From positions 1 through 64,000 of the forward strand of contig QPMI01000542.1 in NCBI GenBank assembly GCA_004431415.1: a stretch of DNA of 64,000 bases. The letters run 5' to 3'. Positions within the stretch are counted from its first letter, which is position 1. Every line of letters begins with the position of its first letter. Made by a program: the position numbers and the translations under genes. The notes beneath the pieces were generated by a model, which saw only the letters and a program-made list of their open reading frames with translations, searched no databases and was not told the origin of the DNA. The stretch is from Cyanophora paradoxa. Lineage: Eukaryota; Glaucocystophyceae; Cyanophorales; Cyanophoraceae. Below, piece after piece: positions 55,601 to 64,000 of this stretch.

Positions 55601-58600
55601 CAACATCGGGGGCGGCGGCCACCTCGTTCGCCGCCCGCAGCGTCACGTTGAAGACCCCTGCCCCGCGTCCATCAGGCGGGCGGGGGGGCGGCGGGGCCTT
55701 TCTTGGATCGGATCAGATCCCGAAATTTGGCTTGGAGGATAGAGAATTTATCGCCAGAGAACGGTAATCGTCTGGGGGGCGCGGGGCGGGGCGAGGTGCG
55801 GGGCGGGGCGGGGCGGACCCTCGATGAGGAAGCTGTGAGTGACCTGCGGGGAGGGGAGGGAGAGGGATGCCAATGCTCAGGGCGGGGCGCGCGGGGTCGG
55901 GGCGGGGCGGGGCGGGGCGGGGCGGGGTTGGACGGGGCGGGGGGATGGGGGGCCCCTCTAGGCTCGGCGGGGCGCCCCCAGGCTCAGAGACGGAGACAGG
56001 GGCCCTAAGCTCAGCAAACCTAGACCTCTGGTTCTGGCTGAGCCCTGGGCCTCTAGTCCGGGCTAGACGGAGACGGAGGCGGGGGCGGGGGCCGGGGCCG
56101 GGGCGGGGTTCCTGGGGCCGGGAGACGAGGCGGTCTTGGGATTCTAGCAAAGGCGGCCTCTAGGTCCGGCTGGGCCCTAGCTATATAGATCTCCAGTTCT
56201 GGCTGGGCTCGGCAAGCCTAGACCTCTAGGATGGGGCCGGGCCGGGGCACCTGGGGCCGGGAGACGAGGCGGGCGTCGGTGCCGTCCCCGAAGTCCCACT
56301 CCAGCCGCACCTGCCGTGGGGGCGCGAGGCGTGAGCGGAGCGAAGCAGAGGCGGCGCTCGAGCTGGTCCAAGAAGCTAAACGCTAGAAGCTAAAACAAGC
56401 TAAGCAGCTGAAACAAAGCCGGCCCTCGAGCAGAAGACAAAGCTGTATAAGGTGGAGTGCAAAGCTAAGGTGGAGTGCAAAGCTAAGGTAGGCTGTCTAA
56501 GGAGGACGACGCGGGGGCTCCGCTCCTGACGCGGCACTCGAGCTGGGCCTAGAAGCTGAAAGCTAGAAGGAACAGCAAGGCGGCCGCGGCCGCCTTCCTC
56601 GAAGGAGGACGACGCGGGGGCTCCGCTCCTGACGCGGCACTCGAGCTGGGCCTAGAAGCTGAAAGCTAGAAGGAACAGCAAGGCGGCCGCGGCCGCCTTC
56701 CTCGAAGGAGGACGACGCGGGGGCTCCGCTCCTGACGCGGCACTCGAGCTGGGCCTAGAAGCTGAAAGCTAGAAGGAACAGCAAGGCGGCCGCGGCCGCC
56801 TTCCTCGAAGGAGGACGACGCGGGGGCTCCGCTCCTGACGCGGCACTCGAGCTGGGCCTAGAAGCTGAAAGCTAGAAGGAACAGCAAGGCGGCCGCGGCC
56901 GCCTTCCTCGAAGGAGGACGACGCGGGGGCTCCGCTCCTGACGCGGCACTCGAGCTGGGCCTAGAAGCTGAAAGCTAGAAGGAACAGCAAGGCGGCCGCG
57001 GCCGCCTTCCTCGAAGGAGGACGACGCGGGGGCTCCGCTCCTGACGCGGCACTCGAGCTGGGCCTAGAAGCTGAAAGCTAGAAGGAACAGCAAGGCGGCC
57101 GCGGCCGCCTTCCTCGAAGGAGGACGACGCGGGGGCTCCGCTCCTGACGCGGCACTCGAGCTGGGCCTAGAAGCTGAAAGCTAGAAGGAACAGCAAGGCG
57201 GCCGCGGCCGCCTTCCTCGAAGGAGGACGACGCGGGGCTCCGCTCCTGACGCGGCACTCGAGCTGGGCCTAGAAGCTGAAAGCTAGAAGGAACAGCAAGG
57301 CGGCCGCGGCCGCCTTCCTCGAAGGAGGACGACGCGGGGGCTCCGCTCCTGACGCGGCACTCGAGCTGGGCCTAGAAGCTGAAAGCTAGAAGGAACAGCA
57401 AGGCGGCCGCGGCCGCCTTCCTCGAAGGAGGACGACGCGGGGGCTCCGCTCCTGACGCGGCACTCGAGCTGGGCCTAGAAGCTGAAAGCTAGAAGGAACA
57501 GCAAGGCGGCCGCGGCCGCCTTCCTCGAAGGAGGACGACGCGGGGGCTCCGCTCCTGACGCGGCACTCGAGCCGGGCTGGGCCCAGAAGCTAAGCTAAAA
57601 GCTAGAAGCTGGAAGGAACAGCAAGGCCGGCCGCCACTCGAGCCAGGCGGAGGGCGGAGCTAAGCATCCTCTGAGAGGGCCCCTCCTCAAGGCCTCGTCG
57701 GCTACGGCTCCACGAAGCTAGAGCTAGAAGCTAGAGCTGAAGCTTGCAAGCTAAAGCTAAAGATAGCTGAAGCGGCGGGCGGGGCGGGCGGGCGCAGGGC
57801 GCACGGCGTCGGCCTCGGCGAAGAAACACCGAAGCGAGAGGCTAAAAGAAACATCATGCTTAAGCAAGCACGGAGCTAGAAGTTAGGAGCGCGCGGTGCT
57901 AGACAACCGCCATCAAGCTAGAAGCTGCTAGAAGCTGCTATAAGCTAGAAGCTAGAAGCTAGAATCCCGGAGGGGAAGCCAACGCTAAACAGGCGGGGCC
58001 GCACGGCGTCGGCCTCGTCGGCGAAGGCGGTGAAGACGACGGGCTCCGCCGCCCGCACCCGCGCCCGCGACGCCGTCGCCCGCACCTGAAGGGGGGTGTG
58101 GGGGGGGGGGGGGGGGGGAGAAGTCAGAGGCGAGGTGGAGACGGGGAGGCAGGGGCCGGTCCCGGGCGAAAGAGAGATAGATAGGGGGGCGCCCAGGGCG
58201 GAAGTCGGGCTGGGCCGGGGGCCAGAGGCGGAGACGGGGAGGCAGGGGCTCAGAGGCAGGGGCAGGGCAGGGCCGGGCGAAAGAGAGAGATGATAGATAG
58301 ATAGGGGCCAAGAACGCCAGAGGCGGGGACAGGGCAGGGTCAACGGCGGTGGGCGCGCGCACGTTGCTGAGCGGCGCGGCCGAGACCTCCAAGATCCCCG
58401 GGGCCGAGCTGCGGGGGGTACGAAGTTAGCAGGGGGTACGAAGGGGGGGGGGGTAAGCGGCACCTCCACTCGTACGCGCCGCGCAGCGTCGCCCCAATAC
58501 CCCCGGGGGCCACGCTCCGCGTCCGGTTGCCCCGCCTGGGGGTACAGGTTGGGTGATGGAGGGGGTACAGAAACCGAAGGGACGAGGGACGCGTACCCCT

Positions 58601-61192
58601 CCTCGAAGGTCCAGTAGGCGAGGAGGCCGTCCTCTGTACCCAGGAGGGCGCGCCGCATCGAGCAGACGACCTCGGACTGCGAACGAAGCGAGCGAAGCGT
58701 GAGCGGCGTGTTCAAATCCAAGGCTCCAAGGAAAGGAAGGGGCCGGGCTCACCTGAGTGCGGGTCCTGTTCCAGATGCGAAGCTCCGAGACAGTCATGTC
58801 CGGCGCGGGGTCAGATTCCTCCTGCACAGAAATCATATCAGATCAAATCAGATCAGATCGAGGGGTACGGGCGGATGCGAGCCTGGGAGCGGCCGAGCCA
58901 GAGGCGGGTACGGTTCGCGACTTCGGGCAGGTACCCCAGGCCCCTGGATACCAGGGTTCCGTTCCAGTAGAAAGAAACCTGTACCCCCTTCAGAAGTGTA
59001 CGGGATGGGTAGAGGGGGGAGGCAAACCTCGGCCCAGGGGGGGTACGGCGGGTCCAGGGCCGTTTGGAACTGCGCGGGGGGAGGGGGGGGGAGAGGGGGG
59101 GGTGTGAGCGGTAGAACGGGGGGAGAGACGAGGGGGTGCATCTCACCGCGCCGGTCGCCTGCCAGGTGACGGCCAGGTGTACCCACCCAGGCGCTGGAAA
59201 GTTCCCGACGTTCGGGCGCGGCGGGTGGTAGTCTGCGATCACGGGGTACAGTGTTACGAGGCTACGCGATGGGGAGCAGGGATGGGGGTACCGTAGGACG
59301 TGTAGAACACTTGCGGGACCAGAATCTGGCGGGCTGGGGGGTACGGCAGGGTAAGGACTCAGAAGGGGGCTTCCCGGGTACGCGTGCACTTACACTTCGA
59401 GAAATGGAGCATTACGCTGTTCGTCTCGACCCCATCGCCTGCGCAAGCCGCTTCGCCCGGGGGCGACGCTCGAAAAAAGGGAATTCGGGGGTACCCAAAT
59501 CGAAGACGCGTTCCCAGCCCGTCGGCACCTTGTGGAAGTACGCCCAGAGCTCGATCTGCGTACCCCCGGTCGGTCGGGGCGCGCGAGGGACGTCGGGGGT
59601 ACGCGGGCACGGTGAGGTTCCCGCCGAAAGGGAACGGGTCGATGTGGATGTACCCGTCCCCCTCCCGGAAGATCCGTACCCCCCCAGGAACTGCGCGTGC
59701 GGCCCCTCGGAAACGAGCTGAAGGGAGGCGGGAGAGGGGTACTACGGCGCGGGCGTACCGGGACACTTTGGGTCGGACGAACGGGCCGTCCCGTTCAGGG
59801 GAACTGGGTACCCCGGCGCTGGGCAGGGTACGCAGGATTTGGATCCGCTCCCGCAGGCGGACTGGAGCGTGCAGCGGCGCGAGGGGCCGCTGCAGGGCGC
59901 GTCTGCGGCGGGCGAGGGTCAGAGAGACTGTACCCCAGGCCCGACAATGCGTGGCCGCCCGCACCGACGGGCACGGGGGCGCCGTTGCAGGCGGCGCCGG
60001 CCCCCGAAAGGGTCGCCGTGCGATTCGAGCCCGCTGCGTCCTGCACCCCAGCGGATCAAAAGGCGGAAAGGGGGGAACCCGAGGGGCCGGGAAAGGGGCA
60101 CGCACCGGAACGGAGGCCGAGCAGGCCGCGAGGGGAAGGGAGAGGAGGAGGAGGCCGCCGACGCCGCCGGGGCTCGGGGCGGCGTCGGGGGCCGAGAATT
60201 CGGCGGAGCCCATCCCGCAGAGGGCGGAGCTCTGAGAGAGGGTCCGGTCCGCCCAGAAGCGGAACCCGGCGAGGGAGCCGGCCAGGCCGGGGCGGGCCGA
60301 GGAGGAGGAGGAGGAGGAGGAGGAGGAGGGGGTGGGCGAGGACGAGGAGGCCGGGGGCCCTGCGAAGCCGAGGAAGGCGTGGGGCCGGGGTACGGCGCGG
60401 GGCATGGGTACGGTGATGGGCGCCTGGAGCGCGGTCCCGTTGGAGTAGGCTTGGACGGCGGCCAAGCCGTCGCCCGCGGGGCGGAACGAGAAGGCGAGGC
60501 GGTGCCAGGCGTTACGGGGGAAGTCGCCGGTGATCCACGCGTACCCCCCCGTCCCGTTGCGCATCGCCGTGACGCGCAGCACGCTCGCGATCGTCGGGAC
60601 TGCGGGGGAGGCGCGCGCGTCAGCGCGGGCGGCGCTCGGGGCGGCCGCGTGCGAACGAAGCCGCACCGCCGTCGACGATCACGTCGTGGTCCTCATCTGC
60701 GAACGAAGCGCGGGATCGAATCCGTATCGAGGCTGCCTGGGGCGGGCGGGAGCCCCGGGCCCGCGCGCACCAAACAAATCCGTGATCTCAATGAGGAGCG
60801 AGTCGGCGCCGCCCGAGTTGGGCGGGACGGTCCCGCCGCTGAGCGACGCCGGCGAGGCGGCGGGCGGCGCGGCCGGCGCGTCGCCGGCGTAGAACAGGAC
60901 CGTCCCCGAGCGCTGGCGGCCGCGGAGCCGCACCCAGAACTCGACTGCAAACGCCGAGTCGCCGAACGGGAGCGCCGGGAGCACAACGCCCGAGGGCGGG
61001 TTCGTGGGCGTCAGCACGAGCTCGCCTGCCGGAGCGGAGCCCGCGCGGTCAGCGGGGGCGCGGGCCGGGGCCGCTAAAGCTTCGAGGGGGCAGGCGACGC
61101 GGACCTGCGGCCGGGGACGGGGCGAGGGCGAAGAGGGCGAGGCATGTGGCCAGCAGCACGGTCGCACGCCAATGCCCTCTCGCGGCTGCCAT
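43647..61192 (-). CDS. Giant LamG-PKD-IPT-Cys-rich multi-span membrane receptor-like protein, many exons
   Basis: ATG 61,192 opens a clear signal peptide (MAAARGHWRATVLLATCLAL and a short Ala/Pro-rich cleavage region), spliced into a LamG-type domain (FAVEFWVRLRGRQRSGTVLF, then WHRLAFSFRPAGDG). A second LamG-like unit follows (GWVHLAVTW, LLAYWTFEEG, 59,200-58,600). Next are a PKD-like domain (LEWDFGDGTDA about 56,310; VTHSFLIEG; VFNVTLRAANEV), IPT/TIG-like strands (VESVSPRAVPAGGGLPVTV about 55,190; VVCVAPPSRP and VRVSNGRRAF about 53,960-53,820) and Cys-rich units (CVACPLGTLCPRG). About ten hydrophobic exons follow between 52,290 and 46,000, for example VPVLFVALFAVLY, LSFSNLNLQLL, PECNLGG and ALEPFACVE. 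A Pro-rich cytoplasmic tail ends at 43,647. The FNLNL/PEC/ALEPF signature recurs in uncharacterised algal and oomycete membrane proteins. A sensory or adhesion role is inferred. Confidence 0.75.
44827..44878. repeat. GAATTC/AAATTC microsatellite in an intron
   Basis: Five or more tandem GAATTC-like hexamers followed by AAATTTGAATTCAAATC. It lies in an intron near the 3' end of the receptor gene. Confidence 0.85.
45838..45970. repeat. TATAAGC/TATAAGA microsatellite in an intron
   Basis: About fourteen copies of a TATAAGC or TATAAGA heptamer are interrupted by a few substitutions, within an intron between membrane-segment exons of the receptor gene. Confidence 0.8.
49660..49800. repeat. Paired GTCTAGTCTAG tracts with duplicated flanks
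   Basis: Two CTAGT-repeat tracts (about 49,668-49,690 and 49,758-49,785) are each followed by GGCCC-rich sequence. The flank GACGGAGGGCTCGGAGGCGA is shared between the two and recurs at 49,830, so this looks like a local tandem duplication. It lies within an intron of the receptor gene. Confidence 0.7.
52700..53135 (-). repeat. Tandemly triplicated Cys-rich exon (CLGGPNRCARGYAC)
   Basis: The coding block CLGGPNRCARGYAC (or its core) occurs three times on the minus strand at about 53,085-53,130, 52,900-52,945 and 52,712-52,750, roughly 187 bases apart. AT-rich intron words such as AAGAGCTTGGA and TTAAAAGG recur between them. Only the first is preceded by the RPCIPADA stretch. Whether all three are spliced into the mRNA cannot be decided here. 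Confidence 0.7.
53970..54195. repeat. Degenerate GGATT/GGATC/AGATC pentanucleotide tract
   Basis: Over 200 bases of five-base steps (GGATT, GGATC, AGATC, GGGTC) make almost continuous GATC-rich DNA in an intron of the receptor gene. A shorter tract of the same kind lies at 53,860-53,890. Confidence 0.85.
56499..57590. repeat. 103-bp minisatellite, ten near-identical copies plus a partial one, in an intron
   Basis: Units start at about 56,499, 56,602, 56,705, 56,808, 56,911, 57,014, 57,117, 57,220, 57,322 and 57,425, with a diverged partial unit at 57,528. Copies are almost identical; the eighth lacks one G. Each unit contains the 20-base palindrome AAGGCGGCCGCGGCCGCCTT. The array lies between two exons that build the PKD-like region of the receptor gene. 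Confidence 0.95.
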
Positions 61193-61581
61193 GCCGGTGG
61201 CAGCCGCATGCCGCGCCGCACCGGGCATCGTAGCTCACTTGGAGCTAGCTGCTGCTGCTGCTGCTGCACGGCCGAGCAGTTCGTTCGGGCATCGGGAAGT
61301 TTATCGGCAGGAGCCAGGCGAATGCGCCGCGCCCCGCCGTTGCACACGAAGGCTGTCCTTATCCGGAAGCCCGAACGCCAGCAGGTGCCACGAAAGGCGC
61401 TATCAGTGCCTATCACAGCGCTGGCTAGCTCCGCTGGTGCGCCCGGGGCGCGAATCACAACAATGGCACTTCCCCAGACGGGTACAACGGCCTTGCCCTC
61501 GAGCACTGGCGTTCGGTCGCTGTCGAGCGGCTGTTCGAGGTTGGCGTCGCCGAGGCGGATCCGGTGCGTGTGCGTCCGCCG
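60700..61581. repeat. Left copy of a direct duplication (partner at 63,119-64,000)
   Basis: The segment matches 63,119-64,000 at a constant offset of 2,419 bases, with only scattered substitutions and no visible gap. It covers the first two exons of the receptor gene and most of the region upstream of its start. Confidence 0.95.
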
Positions 61582-61627
61582 CCGGAGCCGCTCGGGCGCT
61601 CATCGCGCGTCGCGCTCGCAGGATGCG

Positions 61628-62840
61628 ATGTCGCGCGCCGCGCACGTTCTCCGCCTGGCGGGCTCGGCGGGAAGGAGTGCATCTACATTAACTCGTATTC
61701 AGGCATCCAGGCCCGCAGCTCCTTTCGATTGCAATTGCTCCGCGCCGGCGGTCCATGCATATGGCCAGCCAGCGGCCTTCAAACGATGCGCGGCGGCCGT
61801 GCGCGGCGGCTGGAGCGGAGCGCTGCGGTTCAGCAGCACCTCGCGACCAGCACCGCCGGCCCTCGCATCGCGGCGCCTGCACGTCACAGGCCCCAGCACT
61901 GCGGAGGCGGCGTGGGCGGCGCAGCCTCAGCAACACGCTTACGCGTACGGCAGCTCCGTCATGCCTTGGATCCGCAGCTGGGCACGTAGCTACGCCAGCC
62001 GCAGCTTCGCCAGCAGCGCTAATCCGCGGCGGGGAGAGCCCCTGGCAGTGGACGTGGTTAAAGGAGACGCGGCGGCGCTCGTAGCGTTCGGTCGGAAGCT
62101 CATCGAGGACGGCCTGGTCCCTGACGTCCCGCCGGGTAGCGCCAGCAGGGTACCGGACAGGGTGATCCTCTGGTCGCAGACGAAGGTGGTGCCTCTGGAC
62201 TGCGCGTACGTGGCGCGGCTCCGGGGCAGCGGCGAGGCGGTCGCGGCGGCGCGCGTGGTCGAGAACGTCCTGAGGAGCTTCACGGTCAACAAGTACTACC
62301 TGCGGCGCGGCATCGGGCGGCAGCTCCTCGAGCACCTCGAGCTGCAGTGCCATCTCGAGTACGCTGGCGCGAAGTCCTTGAAGGTGCGCGGGGCCGGGCG
62401 CCCCGAGGCCGCGCTGCCCCTAGGCCTGGCGGGTGGCCCTCGCCTATAGCTAGACAAGTCGCCGGGCGGCCCTGATCGTCGGGCGCCGGCCGGCGACGCA
62501 ACTGCAACCAGGTCGCCGACCCGCCCCTCGAGCTGCAGCCTTTCTTGACTCGCATGGGCTACGTCAAGGACCCCGATTTCGACGTCGAGAAGAGCCTCGA
62601 GAAACACACGGTGAATCAGCTTAAAAGCTTCTCTGCATATATTATTATAACCTTCGAGTTGCTGCCTACCTACTCAGTGACTCACAATTGATCGCTCAGG
62701 TGATCCCCATACCGATCCTCGGCTACGCCTTCGCCCGGATCGACCTGGCCGCCCCTTTAAAAGAGCTGTGGCACCTCCCCTCGGCCTCCGCGAAAGTCGC
62801 TCGGGCCGAGTCCCGAGCAAAGAAGCGCGCCGTGCAGTAA
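61628..62840 (+). CDS. GNAT-like N-acetyltransferase, probably organelle-targeted, three exons
   Basis: The first exon starts at ATG 61,628 with an Arg/Ser/Ala-rich leader (MSRAAHVLRLAGSAGRSAST) that suggests a mitochondrial or plastid transit peptide. More Ser/Arg-rich sequence follows, so a later start is possible. The core has YLRRGIGRQLLEHLEL, which fits the R/QxxGxG/A acetyl-CoA loop of GNAT enzymes, preceded by AAARVVENVL and followed by FLTRMGYVKDPDFD. Exons: 61,628-62,383; 62,512-62,610; 62,700-62,840. The introns are GTGCG...CAG and GTGAA...CAG and the frames join exactly. The gene is divergent from the receptor gene, 435 bases away. The acetyl acceptor is unknown. Amino-terminal acetyl-CoA strands are less clear than the loop. 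Confidence 0.65.
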
Positions 62841-63118
62841 AACAACTATATTAAAATATTAGACGGGATTTACATATGCATGCCCCGCCGGGATTAACAA
62901 GGGCGCCCCCCACGGGCCACGGTAGTCCCGCGGCCGAGGGGGAGGGGGAAGCCCGAAGGCCGCACGGGGTAGCCCACACCTGCACACGTTTGCGAGCGGA
63001 AGCTCAAGAGAGAACCCGAATCTGCGAATCGCCGAAGCCCGGAGCGAGCGCACCGGGGGTGCGGGGCGCGCGCGTCAGCGCCGGTGACGCTCGGGGCGGC
63101 AGCGCGGCGGGCAACGAG
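62841..63118. other. Intergenic region before the duplicated receptor fragment
   Basis: It holds the 3' flank of the acetyltransferase gene and the breakpoint of the direct duplication near 63,119. No gene is supported. Confidence 0.5.
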
Positions 63119-64000
63119 CGAACGAAGCGCGGGATCGAATCCGGATCGAAGCTGCCTGGGGCGGGCGGGAGCCCCGGGCCCGCGCGCACCAAACAAATCC
63201 GTGATCTCAATGATGAGAGAGTCGGCGCCACCCGAGTTGGGCGGGACGGTCCCGCCGCTGAGCGACGCCGGCGAGGCGGCGGGCGGCGCGGCCGGCGCGT
63301 CGCCGGCGTAGAACAGGACCGTCCCCGAGCGCTGGCGGCCGCGGAGCCGCACCCAGAACTCGACCGCGAAAGCCGAGTCGCCGAACGGGAGTGGCGGGAG
63401 CACAACGCCCGAGGGCGGGTTCGTGGGCGTCAGCACGAGCTCGCCTGCCGGAGCGGAGCCCGCGCGGTCAGCGGGGGCGCGGGCCGGGGCCGCTAAAGCT
63501 TCGAGGGGGCAGGCGACGCGGACCTGCGGCCGGGGACGGGGCGAGGGCGAAGAGGGCGAGGCATGTGGCCAGCAGCACGGTCGCGCACCAATGCCCTCTC
63601 GCGGCTGCCATGCCGGTGGCAGCCGCATGCCGCGCCGCACCGGGCATCGTAGCTCACTTGGAGCTAGCTGCTGCTGCTGCTGCTGCACGGCCGAGCAGTT
63701 CGTTCGGGCATCGGGAAGTTTATCGGCAGGAGCCAGGCGAATGCGCCGCGCCCCGCCGTTGCACGCGAAGGCTGTCCTTATCCGGAAGCCCGAACGCCAG
63801 CAGGTGCCACGAAAGGCGCTATCAGTGCCTATCACAGTGCTGGCTAGCTCCGCTGGTGCGCCCGGGGCGCGAATCACAACAGTGGCACTTCCCCAGACGG
63901 GTACAACGGCCTTGCCCTCGAGCACTGGCGTTCGGTCGCTGTCGAGCGGCTGTTCGAGGTTGGCGTCGCCGAGGCGGATCCGGTGCGTGTGCGTCCGCCG
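63119..64000 (-). pseudogene. Partial duplicate of the receptor gene 5' end (signal peptide and first LamG exon)
   Basis: The copy has its ATG at 63,611, a signal peptide as in the gene at 61,192 with one visible change (Arg to Cys), the first intron and the LamG exon with FAVEFWVRLRGRQRSGTVLF. After the LamG exon the sequence ceases to match and no second LamG exon is found before the acetyltransferase gene. It is therefore a 5' fragment unless new exons have been acquired. The match runs up to the window edge, so the full extent is unknown. Confidence 0.75.

Noticed and set aside
56499-57590. Possible CRISPR or coding tandem repeat
   Set aside because: The whole 103-base unit is repeated without variable spacers and has no long open frame; it is a minisatellite.

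Overview
The window joins two very different kinds of DNA. Positions 1 to about 16,600 are AT-rich, intron-free and densely coding. They carry an endogenous DNA-virus/transposon element of the Maverick/Polinton or Polinton-like virus type. The element's left end lies outside the window. From about 16,850 to 64,000 the DNA is very GC-rich and holds intron-rich eukaryotic genes with short introns that usually start GTGCG or GTAC and end CAG, plus some GC-AG introns. This style, together with a type I metacaspase, a NACHT-WD40 immune-type receptor and a very large LamG/PKD/IPT multi-span receptor, points to a unicellular eukaryote. A high-GC alga, for example a pelagophyte-like stramenopile, fits best, but the assignment is inference.

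Element (1-16,600): a decayed protein-primed family B DNA polymerase (1-2,650), a frameshifted DDE integrase (about 2,831-4,260), a repeat zone with palindromic TGTCACCGGTGACA-type units (4,630-4,975), and a minus-strand patatin phospholipase fused to a discoidin-like domain (5,393-6,950). These are followed by a plus-strand cluster of fibre/adhesin genes (6,982-14,434), namely a long tail-fibre-like protein and four paralogues, two of them ending in C1q-like heads. Two small genes come next, a phage-type zinc domain protein and an intact S-adenosylmethionine decarboxylase (14,921-15,322). Three families of repeats and a perfect 28-bp hairpin (16,508-16,592) lie just before the host-like DNA. 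No capsid, ATPase or protease gene is visible, so any morphogenesis genes must lie left of the window or be lost.

Host side: an antisense partial gene copy (16,890-18,460); a NACHT/pentapeptide/WD40 receptor on the minus strand (18,860-27,285) whose 14 near-identical WD repeats are each one exon; a multi-exon gene of unknown function (27,565-31,847), fragments of which recur in inverted orientation at 16.9-18.5, 36.0-36.7 and 39.2-39.6 kb; two F-box/LRR-like genes (33,021-34,900 and 36,753-38,717); a type I metacaspase (39,690-43,016); an about 17.5-kb receptor gene on the minus strand (43,647-61,192); a GNAT-like acetyltransferase gene (61,628-62,840); and a second copy of the receptor's first exons at the right edge.

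The host section shows active local rearrangement: inverted and direct partial gene duplications, exon amplification, a 103-bp minisatellite, and long poly-C intron tracts. The most novel signals are the exon-per-repeat WD40 array in an NLR-type gene, the viral S-adenosylmethionine decarboxylase with all catalytic residues, the phospholipase-discoidin fusion, and the modular fibre gene family. Exon boundaries were read by eye from splice motifs and reading-frame continuity and should be treated as provisional unless stated otherwise.
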